A stretch of DNA of 64,000 bases from Bacteriovoracaceae bacterium (GCA_024711325.1 JANJTC010000005.1:1454172-1518171); one strand, 5' to 3'; positions 34,498 through 44,181 are shown, counted from the first letter of the stretch. Numbers and translations are program-made. The notes: generated by a model not told the origin, from the sequence alone.

Positions 34498-34911
34498 ATG
34501 AAACAAATTGATGAACTCATTCGTGGCGAGATGGCGGCAGTAGAGAGCTTTGACTCGGTCTTAGCTAAAATAAATGACGAAGATGAAAAGCAAAAGCTTT
34601 CCTCCATCAGAATGGACCATGTGCGTGCTGTTGATACCCTTAAGAGATTTGTTAGGACTGATTTAAGGGATAATATTAAGCAATCAGGCCCATGGGGAGC
34701 TTTCAGTAAGGCCTTTGCTGGAGGGGCATCTTTCTTAGGGAACAAGGCCGCTATTCAGGCCTTAAAAGTTGGTGAAGAACATGGCATCCGGGAATACCGT
34801 GTGGCACTTGAGGATCAGAGTATAGAACCTGAGCTCAAACAAGTGATACGCTCAGAACTTTTGCCTCAACAAGAACGTCATATTTCAATGATAGAAGATT
34901 ATTTGCATTAA
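34498..34911 (+). CDS. DUF2383 four-helix-bundle stress protein
   Basis: A 137-residue helical protein with RGEMAAVESFDSVLAKI, MDHVRAVDTLKRFV and LLPQQERHISMIEDYL, the ferritin-like pattern of DUF2383/PA2169-type proteins. The AGGAGG ribosome site is strong. Such proteins occur with stress and desiccation genes; metal binding is suspected but unproven. A strong terminator hairpin follows directly. Confidence 0.78.
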   Translation: MKQIDELIRGEMAAVESFDSVLAKINDEDEKQKLSSIRMDHVRAVDTLKRFVRTDLRDNIKQSGPWGAFSKAFAGGASFLGNKAAIQALKVGEEHGIREYRVALEDQSIEPELKQVIRSELLPQQERHISMIEDYLH

Positions 34912-34918
34912 AGAGAAT

Positions 34919-34946
34919 GATTGGCAGCTGTCAGAAGCTGCCAATC
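34919..34946. terminator. Hairpin terminator between convergent genes
   Basis: A perfect 11-bp stem GATTGGCAGCT/AGCTGCCAATC with a 6-base loop lies 7 bp after the DUF2383 stop and directly before the end of the epimerase-VKOR gene. A T-rich stretch follows on the plus strand, so it should end transcription from both sides. Confidence 0.8.
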
Positions 34947-37292
34947 TTATATCTTAATGGGTGTCCAGTGAACGACTCGGTCTACGGATCCAAAGCGCTG
35001 GGCCTTCTTACCCCGTGGCAGACTAAGCAATACAATTAAGATACTTACAACGATGGAATTCCATCTGGCCATATCACTCATTTCACCCATGAGCCAGGGC
35101 GAGATACCAAGCCATATCGCCAGTGGGACATTGATGAATCTCGTTATCCTGGCAACTTCACTAAAAGCAATGATGGAGAAGGTCGTTATGAGAGAGGCAA
35201 TGATATAAACATTTGCAGAGGCCGAACCGTCAATACTCAAAACAGCTGGAACAAACATAAGCCATATTCCTAAAAGGGCACAACCAACTAGGTGGAGTAA
35301 AGAACCTTGAGGTTTAATATAAGGTAGATGAACTTCCGTTTCTTCTTCTTCGTGACCTCCTAACCAGAATATACGCCAGAAAGCTTTTCCTTGCCGCTTC
35401 ATACGTCCTAAGAATTGGACTGATGCAATGACTTCATCCACTGCAGGTGGCACCATCACCAGCATTACAAAAGCTGTGGCCAGGCAAATAGTACACCACG
35501 CCCCAACACTGATTGGTTGGAGCATAATCAGGACAATGCTGGTGACACCGGCCGGAATGATCATGAATCCAAATAAGATAACTGCCCATGGCATTGTCTT
35601 CCATCGCTGCTTATCTCCGATAGCAGCAGCAATCATATCCAATAGGTAGGTCAAGGCCCCCAGGCCCGCATCTGAAATAGGAAAGGCCTTGGAAACTGAT
35701 GAAGTCAAGACAGTACTTGTGCCATCGCCAAAGAATGGTTCCCATATTGTTTCAATATGGCCCAATTGATAGGCGGCAAGATATCGGGAAAGAATAAAAC
35801 CTAAAAAAGCGAGAAACATGATGGGTAAACGTTGTCCAGCAGTAGAAGGATTATAAGTCCAGCCAGGAGGAATACCCTTATCATGTTCTTTCATTAGGGA
35901 GGATGGAGTGTAAACGCTTGCGAGCATAATTAGCCCGCCAATTATAGTATCATTTGAATAGGCAGCAGGACCGTCTTCAAATATTAATGGTGAGAATAAT
36001 AAGAGTGAACCCAGAAGCGCATTAACCCATCTTATCCACCTGAGAGTTGGGATAGTCGATAGACCTGCTAAGAGAGTGATGACAAATCCAACCAAAAATT
36101 GTGTCCAGGATTCTCCCGATCTTAAATTGCCGAGGGTAAAAGAATTGGAAAGTAATAAAATTCCGAGAAAAATGACAAAGATGGAGGCCAACCATTGGTT
36201 CTTATCTGCTTGAGTGCCAATCGTCCTCACATTTCGATAAAATGGTTTTTCAATTTTATTCATCGCGTACCATTTATCAGGATCTTCTTTGAGATGATCA
36301 ATCATGACTGGTAACTTCTGGGCGAGTTTTCTTTTTGGGTGCCACCTTAGTAAGGTTTTAATTCTGGTGATATCGACTTCAAAATGTTCATCAGCATGCG
36401 GAATCATCCAGGGCTTAATGAAGGGTTCTCTTATAAAAGGCATGGACTCCATTACTTTGGCCCCAAACGATGCTATGAATGCAGGGATTCGAATGACTGG
36501 CCAGGGCCTTTCGTAAAGTTTGTCTCCAATTATGCTTTGCATTTCCTTGTAGCTTAAAACCTCTTCTTCTCCAAGTACCAGAGTTTCAAATGAGCTTAAT
36601 GATTTGCGTTTTCTAATTAAGAGGTCAGTTGCCTCTACTAAATCATCCAGATGGAGAAAGCTCTGTCCATGATGAGGATTGCCCGGAAAGGGAATTGAAG
36701 TCGCCCAGCCTTCATGGATTCGGATAATTTGATTTGAAATGGTCGGAGAGTGACAAAAATCATTATAGACTCCAGCAATGCGGAAATTGACAATAGGAAT
36801 CTCTGCATGAATCTCTTTTAGTATTTTCTCTGTATCTACTTTTGATTTGGGATAAGGCCAGGATGGATTGAGCGGAGAGTGGTCTCTGATCTTATCCCCA
36901 GGCGTTACCGGATCATAAACCAGCATGGTGCTTGAGAAAATAAATTGCTCTACCGTGAAGTTTTTCTTTAATTCAATCAGGAGCGACTGAGTGCCATCAA
37001 CCGTGATTGCTTGGTATCTGTCATCTTCTTCGCCTGAGAAACTGTAGTAGGCAACCAGATGAACCACCGAATGCAGAAGATTACCATGAAATTCTTTAAT
37101 CTCCTGCATCGTTCTTGCTATGTCCACAATTGAAGTCATGTCTATTTTGTAATATGTGACTCCTGGTATCTTTTTTTTAGGGAGATCCCTATCAACTCCT
37201 ATGACTTCACAATTGCTGCTGAGTTTTTCTGCCAAGGCGCTTCCAATAAAGCCGCTGCTACCGGTAATTAATACTATTTCTTTTCCACTCAT
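34947..37292 (-). CDS. Epimerase-VKOR-SPW fusion membrane protein
   Basis: Three parts. Residues 1-330: an NAD(P)-dependent epimerase/SDR-e fold with TGSSGFIGSAL and YPKSK. About 365-660: a membrane domain whose SVGAWCTICLATAF (CxxC) and upstream FFGDGTSTVLTSSVSKAFPISDAGLG region match vitamin K epoxide reductase. About 670-781: further helices with AIWLGISPWLMG, an SPW-like motif. VKOR domains reoxidise periplasmic thiols through quinone. The soluble epimerase domain would face the cytoplasm. The job of this combination is unknown. Minus strand, alone. Confidence 0.75.
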   Translation of the reverse strand: MSGKEIVLITGSSGFIGSALAEKLSSNCEVIGVDRDLPKKKIPGVTYYKIDMTSIVDIARTMQEIKEFHGNLLHSVVHLVAYYSFSGEEDDRYQAITVDGTQSLLIELKKNFTVEQFIFSSTMLVYDPVTPGDKIRDHSPLNPSWPYPKSKVDTEKILKEIHAEIPIVNFRIAGVYNDFCHSPTISNQIIRIHEGWATSIPFPGNPHHGQSFLHLDDLVEATDLLIRKRKSLSSFETLVLGEEEVLSYKEMQSIIGDKLYERPWPVIRIPAFIASFGAKVMESMPFIREPFIKPWMIPHADEHFEVDITRIKTLLRWHPKRKLAQKLPVMIDHLKEDPDKWYAMNKIEKPFYRNVRTIGTQADKNQWLASIFVIFLGILLLSNSFTLGNLRSGESWTQFLVGFVITLLAGLSTIPTLRWIRWVNALLGSLLLFSPLIFEDGPAAYSNDTIIGGLIMLASVYTPSSLMKEHDKGIPPGWTYNPSTAGQRLPIMFLAFLGFILSRYLAAYQLGHIETIWEPFFGDGTSTVLTSSVSKAFPISDAGLGALTYLLDMIAAAIGDKQRWKTMPWAVILFGFMIIPAGVTSIVLIMLQPISVGAWCTICLATAFVMLVMVPPAVDEVIASVQFLGRMKRQGKAFWRIFWLGGHEEEETEVHLPYIKPQGSLLHLVGCALLGIWLMFVPAVLSIDGSASANVYIIASLITTFSIIAFSEVARITRFINVPLAIWLGISPWLMGEMSDMARWNSIVVSILIVLLSLPRGKKAQRFGSVDRVVHWTPIKI

Positions 37293-37438
37293 AGAGGTCT
37301 CCTTCCGGTTAGTGGAATTGTAACTCTTGATGAGATCTAAATCCTAGACTCGGTTGCCAAGTTTCGCTGCATGCCAATTGAAATGTTTTACTTCATTATG
37401 GCATTGTGGAATTGTATAAAAATAGTAGGGAGGGTCTT

Positions 37439-39856
37439 TTGGATCATATTCAAATGCATGAACCCATTCAAATGGCAGTAAATCGGGGAGGAGCTTTTGA
37501 AAGACTAGTTCAATATTTCTCTGAATCAGGCTTTATGCCCCATGGGCATTGTTATCTCTGGAAACCACATTTGGTAACAACCCATGTGATAAGTGATCTT
37601 CTGATTGGTCTGGCCTACGTTTCTATTTCAATCAGTCTTTACGCTCTTGTTAAAAAAATTAAAATACCATTTTCTACCATGGTTTTATCATTTGGAGTTT
37701 TTATTGGGGCCTGTGGTTGGACCCATTTCAATGAGATCTGGAATCTCTGGAATTCAGACTACTGGTACAGTGGAGGCATTAAGGCCTTGACCGCTGTGGC
37801 CTCAGTATCTACAGGAGTGTGGTTGGTAAAAATTAAACCACAAATCATCGCATTAGCGGAAGCGGCCCGAGCTTCACAAGGCCATCTTAAAAGTTTGGAG
37901 GAGAGTGAAAAGACTATTAGAAGTTTTTATAACTCTGCACCCATGATGATGGGGATCGTGGAAATTACTGATAATGATATTCTCCATATCTCAGATAATT
38001 TAACAGCAGCCAGATTTTTTGGCAAAGGGCCTGAAGAACTCAGCAACAAATGGTCCTCTGAGTTAGGAAATTCTCCAGAGAGGATTGGACAATGGCTTAA
38101 GCATTATAAAAAGTCCCAGGAAATCGGAAGGCCCGTGACTTTTGAGTATTGGCATATTGCCGAAGGAGTGAAGCGGTTTTTTTCAGTGACGGTCAGTTTT
38201 ATTTCTCAAAGTGAGAATCAACTTCCCCGTTTTTCTTATATCTCTCAGGATATGACAGAGGCCAAAGAAACTCTGGTTAAATTAAAAGAGGCCTATGATG
38301 AGCTTGAAAACAGAGTCATCGAAGCAACTGCCGAACTTAAAAAAGAAAAAGATAAACTGCAAATCAGTGAAAGAAAATTTGCTTCAATCTTTAATAATGC
38401 CCCGTTTGCCATCTCACTGGTTAAGCTGACGGAAGGGGAAATTGTGGATGTTAATCCTGCCTTTGTTGAAATTTTCGGTCATTCAAAAGATGAGGTCATC
38501 GGTAAAAATGCGGGTCAGCTAGGTCTTCTTCAGGATCTGGGAACTAGAAAAGAATTGCGGAATGAAGTTGAGCATAAAGGCATTGTCAGAAAATATGAAG
38601 GCCATTTTATGAGTAAAACCGGCAAACGCTTAATGATCTCCACCAATATTGATACTTTAGAGCTGGAAGGGGAGGATTACGCCCTTGTGACTCTCCAGGA
38701 TATCACCGAGCAGCGGATTGCAGAAAAGGCCTTCAAGGATCAGTTACACCTTGTAAAGACCATTACTGATAATGCAGCATCTTGTCTTTTTATGATGGAT
38801 GGAAAAGGTTTTCCCACTTTTATGAATCCAGCGGCGATGAAGGTGACGGGTTATCAATCACTCGAAGAACTTAATGATCGTCCACTTCATTACTCCATCC
38901 ATTGGAAGAAAAAAGATGGTTCACTTTATCCAATCTCAGAATGCCCGATAGAACAGGCTCGAATAGAGAGAAGATCTATTCATAACGAAGAAGAAGTATT
39001 TTGCCGGAAAGATGGAACAGTTTTTCCTGTCTCTTACACGGTTTCATCTTTACAGACCGTAGGTGAAAATATTGGTTCTGTAATGGAGTTCAGGGATATA
39101 ACGGAACAAAAAAGAGTGGAAAAAGAACTAAGGGAGGCCATTAGAACCAGAGATGAGTTCCTTTCAATAGCATCTCATGAATTAAAAACGCCGCTGACTT
39201 CTCTTACGCTGCAGACCCAGACTGTAAAAAGGCTGATTGAAAAAAAAGATCTTAAAGTCTATTCCCAGGAGCGGGTGGATAAACTGGTAAATCAAACTGA
39301 GAGACAAGTTCAAAGATTAGTCCGGCTTGTAGATGATATGTTGGATATCACTCGAATCAGGACGGGTAAGTTAATAATAAAAAAAGAAAAATTTGATTTG
39401 TGTACTTTGATCAATGAAGTGATTGAACGGCTTCATAATCAATTGGAAAATTCCGGAGTCCAGGTACATTTTGAGTCATGTGAGGATTCTTCAGGTTTTT
39501 GGGATAAATTCCGTCTTGAGCAAGTTGTCATGAATTTATTGACCAATGCCATGAAGTATGGCCAGAGTAAACCGGTCCATATTCAAGTTTGGGATTATGA
39601 GACTTATTATCTATTAAGCTTTAAGGATTTAGGATTAGGTATCGCTAAAGAAAATCAAATGCGGATTTTTAATCGTTTTGAGCGGGCAATCTCGGCCAAT
39701 GAAGTTAGTGGTCTAGGACTTGGTCTATTCATTACTCAGCAAATAATATTGGCCCATGGTGGACAAATTTGGGTGGAAAGTGAAATAGGTCAAGGTTCTA
39801 ATTTCTTAATTAAACTCCCCAAGGATTACCCCTTAGAAGATGACTCAGTTTCTTAA
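37439..39856 (+). CDS. Ethylene-receptor-like sensor histidine kinase with PAS domains
   Basis: The N terminus (ORF residues 45-150) matches the membrane sensor of plant ETR1: GHCYLW, SDLLIGLAY (D64 and Y71, spaced 7 as ETR1 D25/Y32) and CGWTH (C103-x3-H107, as ETR1 C65/H69, the copper ligands; ETR1 numbers from memory). Then come three PAS-like domains (about 170-290, 325-445, 455-585), HisKA (SIASHELKTP) and HATPase (NLLTNAMKYG, GLGLGLFIT). The track starts at a GTG (37406), but TTG at 37439 follows GGGAGGG and is preferred. No receiver adjoins it. Confidence 0.82.
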   Translation: MDHIQMHEPIQMAVNRGGAFERLVQYFSESGFMPHGHCYLWKPHLVTTHVISDLLIGLAYVSISISLYALVKKIKIPFSTMVLSFGVFIGACGWTHFNEIWNLWNSDYWYSGGIKALTAVASVSTGVWLVKIKPQIIALAEAARASQGHLKSLEESEKTIRSFYNSAPMMMGIVEITDNDILHISDNLTAARFFGKGPEELSNKWSSELGNSPERIGQWLKHYKKSQEIGRPVTFEYWHIAEGVKRFFSVTVSFISQSENQLPRFSYISQDMTEAKETLVKLKEAYDELENRVIEATAELKKEKDKLQISERKFASIFNNAPFAISLVKLTEGEIVDVNPAFVEIFGHSKDEVIGKNAGQLGLLQDLGTRKELRNEVEHKGIVRKYEGHFMSKTGKRLMISTNIDTLELEGEDYALVTLQDITEQRIAEKAFKDQLHLVKTITDNAASCLFMMDGKGFPTFMNPAAMKVTGYQSLEELNDRPLHYSIHWKKKDGSLYPISECPIEQARIERRSIHNEEEVFCRKDGTVFPVSYTVSSLQTVGENIGSVMEFRDITEQKRVEKELREAIRTRDEFLSIASHELKTPLTSLTLQTQTVKRLIEKKDLKVYSQERVDKLVNQTERQVQRLVRLVDDMLDITRIRTGKLIIKKEKFDLCTLINEVIERLHNQLENSGVQVHFESCEDSSGFWDKFRLEQVVMNLLTNAMKYGQSKPVHIQVWDYETYYLLSFKDLGLGIAKENQMRIFNRFERAISANEVSGLGLGLFITQQIILAHGGQIWVESEIGQGSNFLIKLPKDYPLEDDSVS

Positions 39857-39944
39857 AACGGGATTGCTCTTATTGGACTGAGCCTCGACTCATAATAAAC
39901 CTTCTTTTATTTTATATGGATGATCGATTTCCAAGGAGTGCCTC

Positions 39945-40490
39945 ATGGAAAGTAAGGATTTATCAAGAAGAAGATATGAAGGTTATTACGAAGGCTCCAG
40001 TGGGCGAGGTTCTCAGTTTGAGTGGGATGATCTTCCTTTTGAAGATGGTTCTCATCAAACTTTTGGTGATGAGGCCCGTTGGAAAAACTCTATCCGTGCT
40101 AAACATCATAATAATGATCAGTTTGGAAGAGGCCATCAAAATCGCAGCTGGCTACAAAATCTTGATAATCACGGACGACTACGGACCCATTATGGCAAAG
40201 GTCCTAAGGGTTATATAAGAACCTCTGAGAAGATTTATGAAGATGTCTGTGAGGCCTTGATGCGAAGTCCTGACGTTGATGCTCAAGATATAGAGGTCAG
40301 TGTAGAAGAGGGTCTTGTGACCTTAACTGGTACAGTTCTCGGCCGCAAAATGAAACGGAGAGCGGAGGAAGTAGTAGAATCTATTTTAGGTGTGGAAGAT
40401 GTCATCAATATGCTTAGTCTTCAGGGAGAAGGTAAAGGTAACCAGATTGACGAAAGTGGATCACCCTTAGGCGGGAATCCCCATCTCTGA
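39945..40490 (+). CDS. BON-domain protein
   Basis: The C-terminal 80 residues form a BON domain (ICEDV-like helix, IEVSVEEGLVTLTGTVLGRKMKRRAEEVVESILGV), known from OsmY and from phospholipid-binding proteins. The N-terminal 95 residues are charged, Gly/Arg/Tyr/His-rich and probably disordered. No signal peptide, so unlike OsmY it should stay in the cytoplasm. AAGGAG precedes the start. Its 3' end overlaps the convergent exonuclease gene by 24 bp. It adds to the stress-type genes nearby. Confidence 0.8.
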   Translation: MESKDLSRRRYEGYYEGSSGRGSQFEWDDLPFEDGSHQTFGDEARWKNSIRAKHHNNDQFGRGHQNRSWLQNLDNHGRLRTHYGKGPKGYIRTSEKIYEDVCEALMRSPDVDAQDIEVSVEEGLVTLTGTVLGRKMKRRAEEVVESILGVEDVINMLSLQGEGKGNQIDESGSPLGGNPHL

Positions 40491-41060
40491 GATCTTCTCA
40501 TAAATCTTAAGGCCCACGACCGCATCACTGGCAGCATATTTAATTTGTGCTTCAGTCAAGGTTGCCCTTTCCCAATTGGTAACCTTGGCCGCCTTAGATA
40601 AACGAAGTCCCAGAAAAATACCTGTTAAGGCCCTAAGGCCCAGGCTTGTGAACTCAACTTTTTCCACTTCTTTTGCCAGATCTACAAAACCTTGAGGATT
40701 AAACGGCACTAGCTTTTGGAGTGCTTTTAAGTCATCACGAATGGCCACTCCCGCCTTGATAATATCCGGATTACTGAAGAGACTTATGAGCTCTCGTGGC
40801 AAGGCCATTTTACTTAACCGAAAAATGTAGGCGCAATCTGGAGTTGCCAATTGCAAAAGAGCAACAGGATAACTTTCACCTTTACTAAAACTAGGTCGGG
40901 TTTCGGTGTCAAAACCTAAGACTTTCGCCGAACTCAATATTTTAAAAATTTCGGGCATTCTTTCTGAATTTTCGATGAGTTCAATTTTTCCCTCATACTC
41001 AAACAATGGAAGATCGTTGAGCTCTTCCTTACTTATAAATTTTTTATAGCTATTTATCAT
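40467..41060 (-). CDS. 3'-5' exonuclease (RNase D/WRN-like, DEDDy)
   Basis: The DEDD exonuclease I motif GFDTETRPSF, exo II in AIRDDLKAL and exo III AASDAVVGLKIYE (Tyr of KYAASD) are present. It consists of the nuclease domain only, about 197 residues, with no HRDC. Processing of structured RNA or DNA 3' ends is expected. I chose the ATG at 41060 (MINSYKKF) over 41096, which adds 12 uncharacteristic residues. Confidence 0.82.
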   Translation of the reverse strand: MINSYKKFISKEELNDLPLFEYEGKIELIENSERMPEIFKILSSAKVLGFDTETRPSFSKGESYPVALLQLATPDCAYIFRLSKMALPRELISLFSNPDIIKAGVAIRDDLKALQKLVPFNPQGFVDLAKEVEKVEFTSLGLRALTGIFLGLRLSKAAKVTNWERATLTEAQIKYAASDAVVGLKIYEKISEMGIPA

Positions 41061-41137
41061 GCTCTTGATAATGCATGGATAAATTGGGCATGACAACTAA
41101 CAAAGACCTGCCTAATTAAGGCGGCCTTGATAAACCC

Positions 41138-43363
41138 TTAGTTTCTTTTCAGTGTGAAAATGAAGTAACCAAGGATACAAGCTCCGATGGCAAAAATAGT
41201 ATCACCTGGGGCCCTTAACCAGCGTAATATATTCATGAGATCAGTCTGCATGAATTCGGCCGAACGGGCATACCAAAGACCGTGCTCAACACTGGCCAGA
41301 GTCTGCATGAGCCCTACTGGTAACAGGCTCATGAAGGCCATGAGAAATAGACCAATATTAATCAACCATAACGATGCTCCAAGAGTTCGGCTCTCCCAGT
41401 CTCCCTTGAACCCCATGGTTTTTAAACAGAAGAGCATCAGCCCAATACCGAGCATGCCGTACACACCAAAGAGTGCGGTATGCCCATGCAGTGGGGTTGT
41501 ATTGAGGCCTTGCATGTAATACAGGGCTATAGGTGGATTGATGACAAAACCAAAGATGCCTGCTCCTAAAAAGTTCCAGAAAGCAACTGAGATAAAGCAA
41601 TAGATTGGCCACTTATAAGTTTTTAACCAACTCTTGGATCTACTGATTCTGACGTTTTGATAAGCTTCAAATCCAATCAAGACTAAAGGGACAACTTCAA
41701 AGGCACTGAAGGTTGCACCTATTGCCATGACGGCGGTAGGGGTTCCCGAAAAGTAAAGATGGTGGAAGGTTCCAAGGATCCCTCCGAATAGGAAGACAAT
41801 AGTTGAGAATAAAACGGTAACTGTTGCAATGGAAGTACCAATAATTCCCATCCTGACAAATAAGAATGCGATCACTACCGTGGCAAAAACTTCAAAAAAG
41901 CCTTCCACCCATAAATGCACAACCCACCATCGCCAATATTCAACAATGGCCAGGTTTGTGTTTTTTCCCCACATAAGACCTGCACCATAAAATAAGGCAA
42001 TGGCCCCACATGAAACTAAGAATAAAATGAGAAGATTTCTTCCTTCAGTTCCGTTTTTTACAGCTGGCCATATGGCCCTTAAGACTAAAACTAACCAGAG
42101 CCACAGACCGATGAAAAGATAGATTTGCCAGAATCTACCTAGATCAACGTATTCAAGTCCTTGATGCCCGAACCAAAAACTCAAATCGAGTCCCATCTGC
42201 TCCATAACCGACATGTACTCACCAATTGATGAGCCAACCACAATGATGAGTAGACTTAAGAAAAGAAAATTGACTCCTAGACTTTGAAATTTAGGTTCAT
42301 GACCAGAAATGGCCGGTGCAATATAAAGGCCTGTCGCCAGCCATGAGGTTGCGATCCAGAATATCCCTAATTGAATATGCCAGGTCCGTGAGATTGAGTA
42401 GGGAAGGAAGTCTGCCAGAGGGAAACCATAAAAACCAGTGCCTTCAACTCCGTAGTGTGCGGTTACAACTCCCATGATAATCTGAAAAACAATGAGTGCA
42501 GTCACCACCCAGAAATATTTCAGGGTTGCCTTCATTGAAGGTGTTTGTGGAAGGTTATGAAATGGATCTTTTTCAGGAAGGGATTCCTCGGTAAACTCGT
42601 GTCTTTCTTCTTTCACGTAGTAATAGGTTAAAAGTCCAATACCCAATAGAAGAAGGATGACACTGAACCCAGTCCAGATGACTAGAGAGCTTGAAGGTCT
42701 GTTATCAACTAATTTTTCAGGAGGCCAGTTGCTGGTATAGGTAACAGTATCACCAGGTCTTAGGGTACTTGCGGCCCAGGAACTCCAAAAAATAAAACGA
42801 TTCATTAAAATGATATTTTCAGGTTTTGAAATGGAGTTTGCCGGCATGGCATAAGCTTCTCTTAAGCTATGTAGATTGGGGTCATTACCAAATAGGCCAA
42901 TATAGTGCTTACCAACTTCCTCGATGGCCTGGGCCCGATCAGCAGAGACAGTAATATTGCCCTCCTGATCTAAAGTATTTTTTCTAAGATTTGTTGCGAG
43001 ACGATTCTGAAGAGCGGCTTGCTGCTCTCCTGTAAGGTCATTAAAAGGTTTTTGAAAATCTCTTTGGGACCAAAGTCCTAAAAGAAAGACTGCTTCCCGG
43101 TGAAGCCAATCGGCCGTCCAATCAGGTGCGACATAGGCCCCATGTCCCCAAATCGAGCCAACTTCTTGACCGCCCATGCTCTGCCAGACAAGTTTTCCTC
43201 GTTGAATATCGGCTTCTGTAAAAAGAGTTCTGCCGTCTTCGGTTACGACGGCCTTAGGCACCGGAGGGGCCTTAAAATAAATTTCTGTTCCGTAATAAAT
43301 TAAAACAGCAAATGAAAGAACAATGACAGCAGTCAGACCAAGCCATAAATTTTTTACTTTCAA
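41138..43363 (-). CDS. norZ: Quinol-dependent nitric oxide reductase (qNor)
   Basis: A 741-residue haem-copper-type protein with an N-terminal periplasmic cytochrome-c-like extension lacking the haem motif (GKLVWQSMGGQEVGSIWGHGAYVAPDW), the hallmark of qNor. Thirteen or so helices follow, with HLWVEGFFEVFATV (active-site His and Glu) and HGHTALFGVYG (haem ligands). It reduces NO to N2O with quinol electrons in the inner membrane. No other denitrification genes are visible, so NO detoxification is likely. Upstream on the same strand lie a four-helix membrane protein and slyX. Confidence 0.92.
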   Translation of the reverse strand: MKVKNLWLGLTAVIVLSFAVLIYYGTEIYFKAPPVPKAVVTEDGRTLFTEADIQRGKLVWQSMGGQEVGSIWGHGAYVAPDWTADWLHREAVFLLGLWSQRDFQKPFNDLTGEQQAALQNRLATNLRKNTLDQEGNITVSADRAQAIEEVGKHYIGLFGNDPNLHSLREAYAMPANSISKPENIILMNRFIFWSSWAASTLRPGDTVTYTSNWPPEKLVDNRPSSSLVIWTGFSVILLLLGIGLLTYYYVKEERHEFTEESLPEKDPFHNLPQTPSMKATLKYFWVVTALIVFQIIMGVVTAHYGVEGTGFYGFPLADFLPYSISRTWHIQLGIFWIATSWLATGLYIAPAISGHEPKFQSLGVNFLFLSLLIIVVGSSIGEYMSVMEQMGLDLSFWFGHQGLEYVDLGRFWQIYLFIGLWLWLVLVLRAIWPAVKNGTEGRNLLILFLVSCGAIALFYGAGLMWGKNTNLAIVEYWRWWVVHLWVEGFFEVFATVVIAFLFVRMGIIGTSIATVTVLFSTIVFLFGGILGTFHHLYFSGTPTAVMAIGATFSAFEVVPLVLIGFEAYQNVRISRSKSWLKTYKWPIYCFISVAFWNFLGAGIFGFVINPPIALYYMQGLNTTPLHGHTALFGVYGMLGIGLMLFCLKTMGFKGDWESRTLGASLWLINIGLFLMAFMSLLPVGLMQTLASVEHGLWYARSAEFMQTDLMNILRWLRAPGDTIFAIGACILGYFIFTLKRN

Positions 43364-43404
43364 GGGGCCTCCCTAAAATGAAAAACTGGCTTGAGCTTAG
43401 GAAG

Positions 43405-43425
43405 ACCTTGGCATCAAGCCAAGGT
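43405..43425. promoter_or_regulatory. Dyad/hairpin between the membrane-protein gene and qNor
   Basis: ACCTTGGC-ATCAA-GCCAAGGT is a perfect 8-bp inverted repeat about 42 bp upstream of the qNor start. It could be an operator for an NO regulator or an intercistronic hairpin altering qNor expression. No T-run follows in the qNor direction. Confidence 0.4.
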
Positions 43426-43444
43426 TTCATGCGCTATATTTAAA

Positions 43445-43960
43445 TCATTTTAAAAGGCCAAGTGGCGCCCTCCAGGGCTTCATTGCAGCAAGATAAAGAG
43501 CATAAATAATACCAATCAGATGCACTCCCCCCATATAGCCAAAGAAAGCAAAGGCTTCCTTGGCCTGTTCCCGACCCATTTCAGGTCCGTAGATAGCAGC
43601 GAATAACCAAACGAAAGGATAAAGTATCCCTCCGATCGAAATCATATAAGAGGCGATTAAAATTTCTTTTGTTGAAGCTTGCACAAAGGCCAGGAAAATT
43701 AATAGGGCCAAAGTAAGTGAGGCAATACCATTGGCATGAAAATGATAGCGCTGATAGTAGCGCCAATTCTTATCACTTTCTGATTTGATTTTGTCACTTC
43801 TGTCTTGCTCATTGGCAATGGATTGTATTTTCGTATTTTTTGCAAGGCCTTGAGTGATACGATCTTTGAAGAACGATTCATTTGCCCCAAAAATAATAGA
43901 GATAAAAACTCCACCTATCATTGCAATGACTGTGAGTAGGAATGGTAGTTTACGTAACAT
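43445..43960 (-). CDS. Four-helix membrane protein next to qNor
   Basis: A 171-residue protein with helices at about 6-24, 77-93, 99-127 and 138-162, and a charged periplasmic or cytoplasmic loop RDKIKSESDKNWRYYQRYHFHANG containing His. I do not recognise a named family. The gene is 14 bp downstream of slyX and 81 bp upstream of qNor on the same strand, so an accessory role in NO or quinol handling is possible by position only. Confidence 0.65.
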   Translation of the reverse strand: MLRKLPFLLTVIAMIGGVFISIIFGANESFFKDRITQGLAKNTKIQSIANEQDRSDKIKSESDKNWRYYQRYHFHANGIASLTLALLIFLAFVQASTKEILIASYMISIGGILYPFVWLFAAIYGPEMGREQAKEAFAFFGYMGGVHLIGIIYALYLAAMKPWRAPLGLLK

Positions 43961-43974
43961 TTAAAACTCCTTAC

Positions 43975-44181
43975 TTAATAATGAGGCGGTTTATCATCTT
44001 GAAGTGTTCGGTTTGACTGAACACCATTTTCAGAATTGATACTGCGCTTTAAATCCAGGATTTCTTTTTCCAGACGTTCAATTGTTGTTTGTTGGGCCAC
44101 AACGATCTTATTTAGCTGTTCTAAAAAGTGATCCTGATGGGAAAAGCGGGTTTCTAAATCAATCAGTCTTTGTTCAGTCAT
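43975..44181 (-). CDS. slyX: SlyX family protein
   Basis: A 68-residue coiled-coil protein (LIDLETRFSHQDHFLEQLNKIVV) ending in KPPHY, the characteristic SlyX C terminus. The function of SlyX is unknown despite wide conservation. Here it is the first gene of a probable slyX-membrane protein-qNor operon. Confidence 0.85.
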   Translation of the reverse strand: MTEQRLIDLETRFSHQDHFLEQLNKIVVAQQTTIERLEKEILDLKRSINSENGVQSNRTLQDDKPPHY

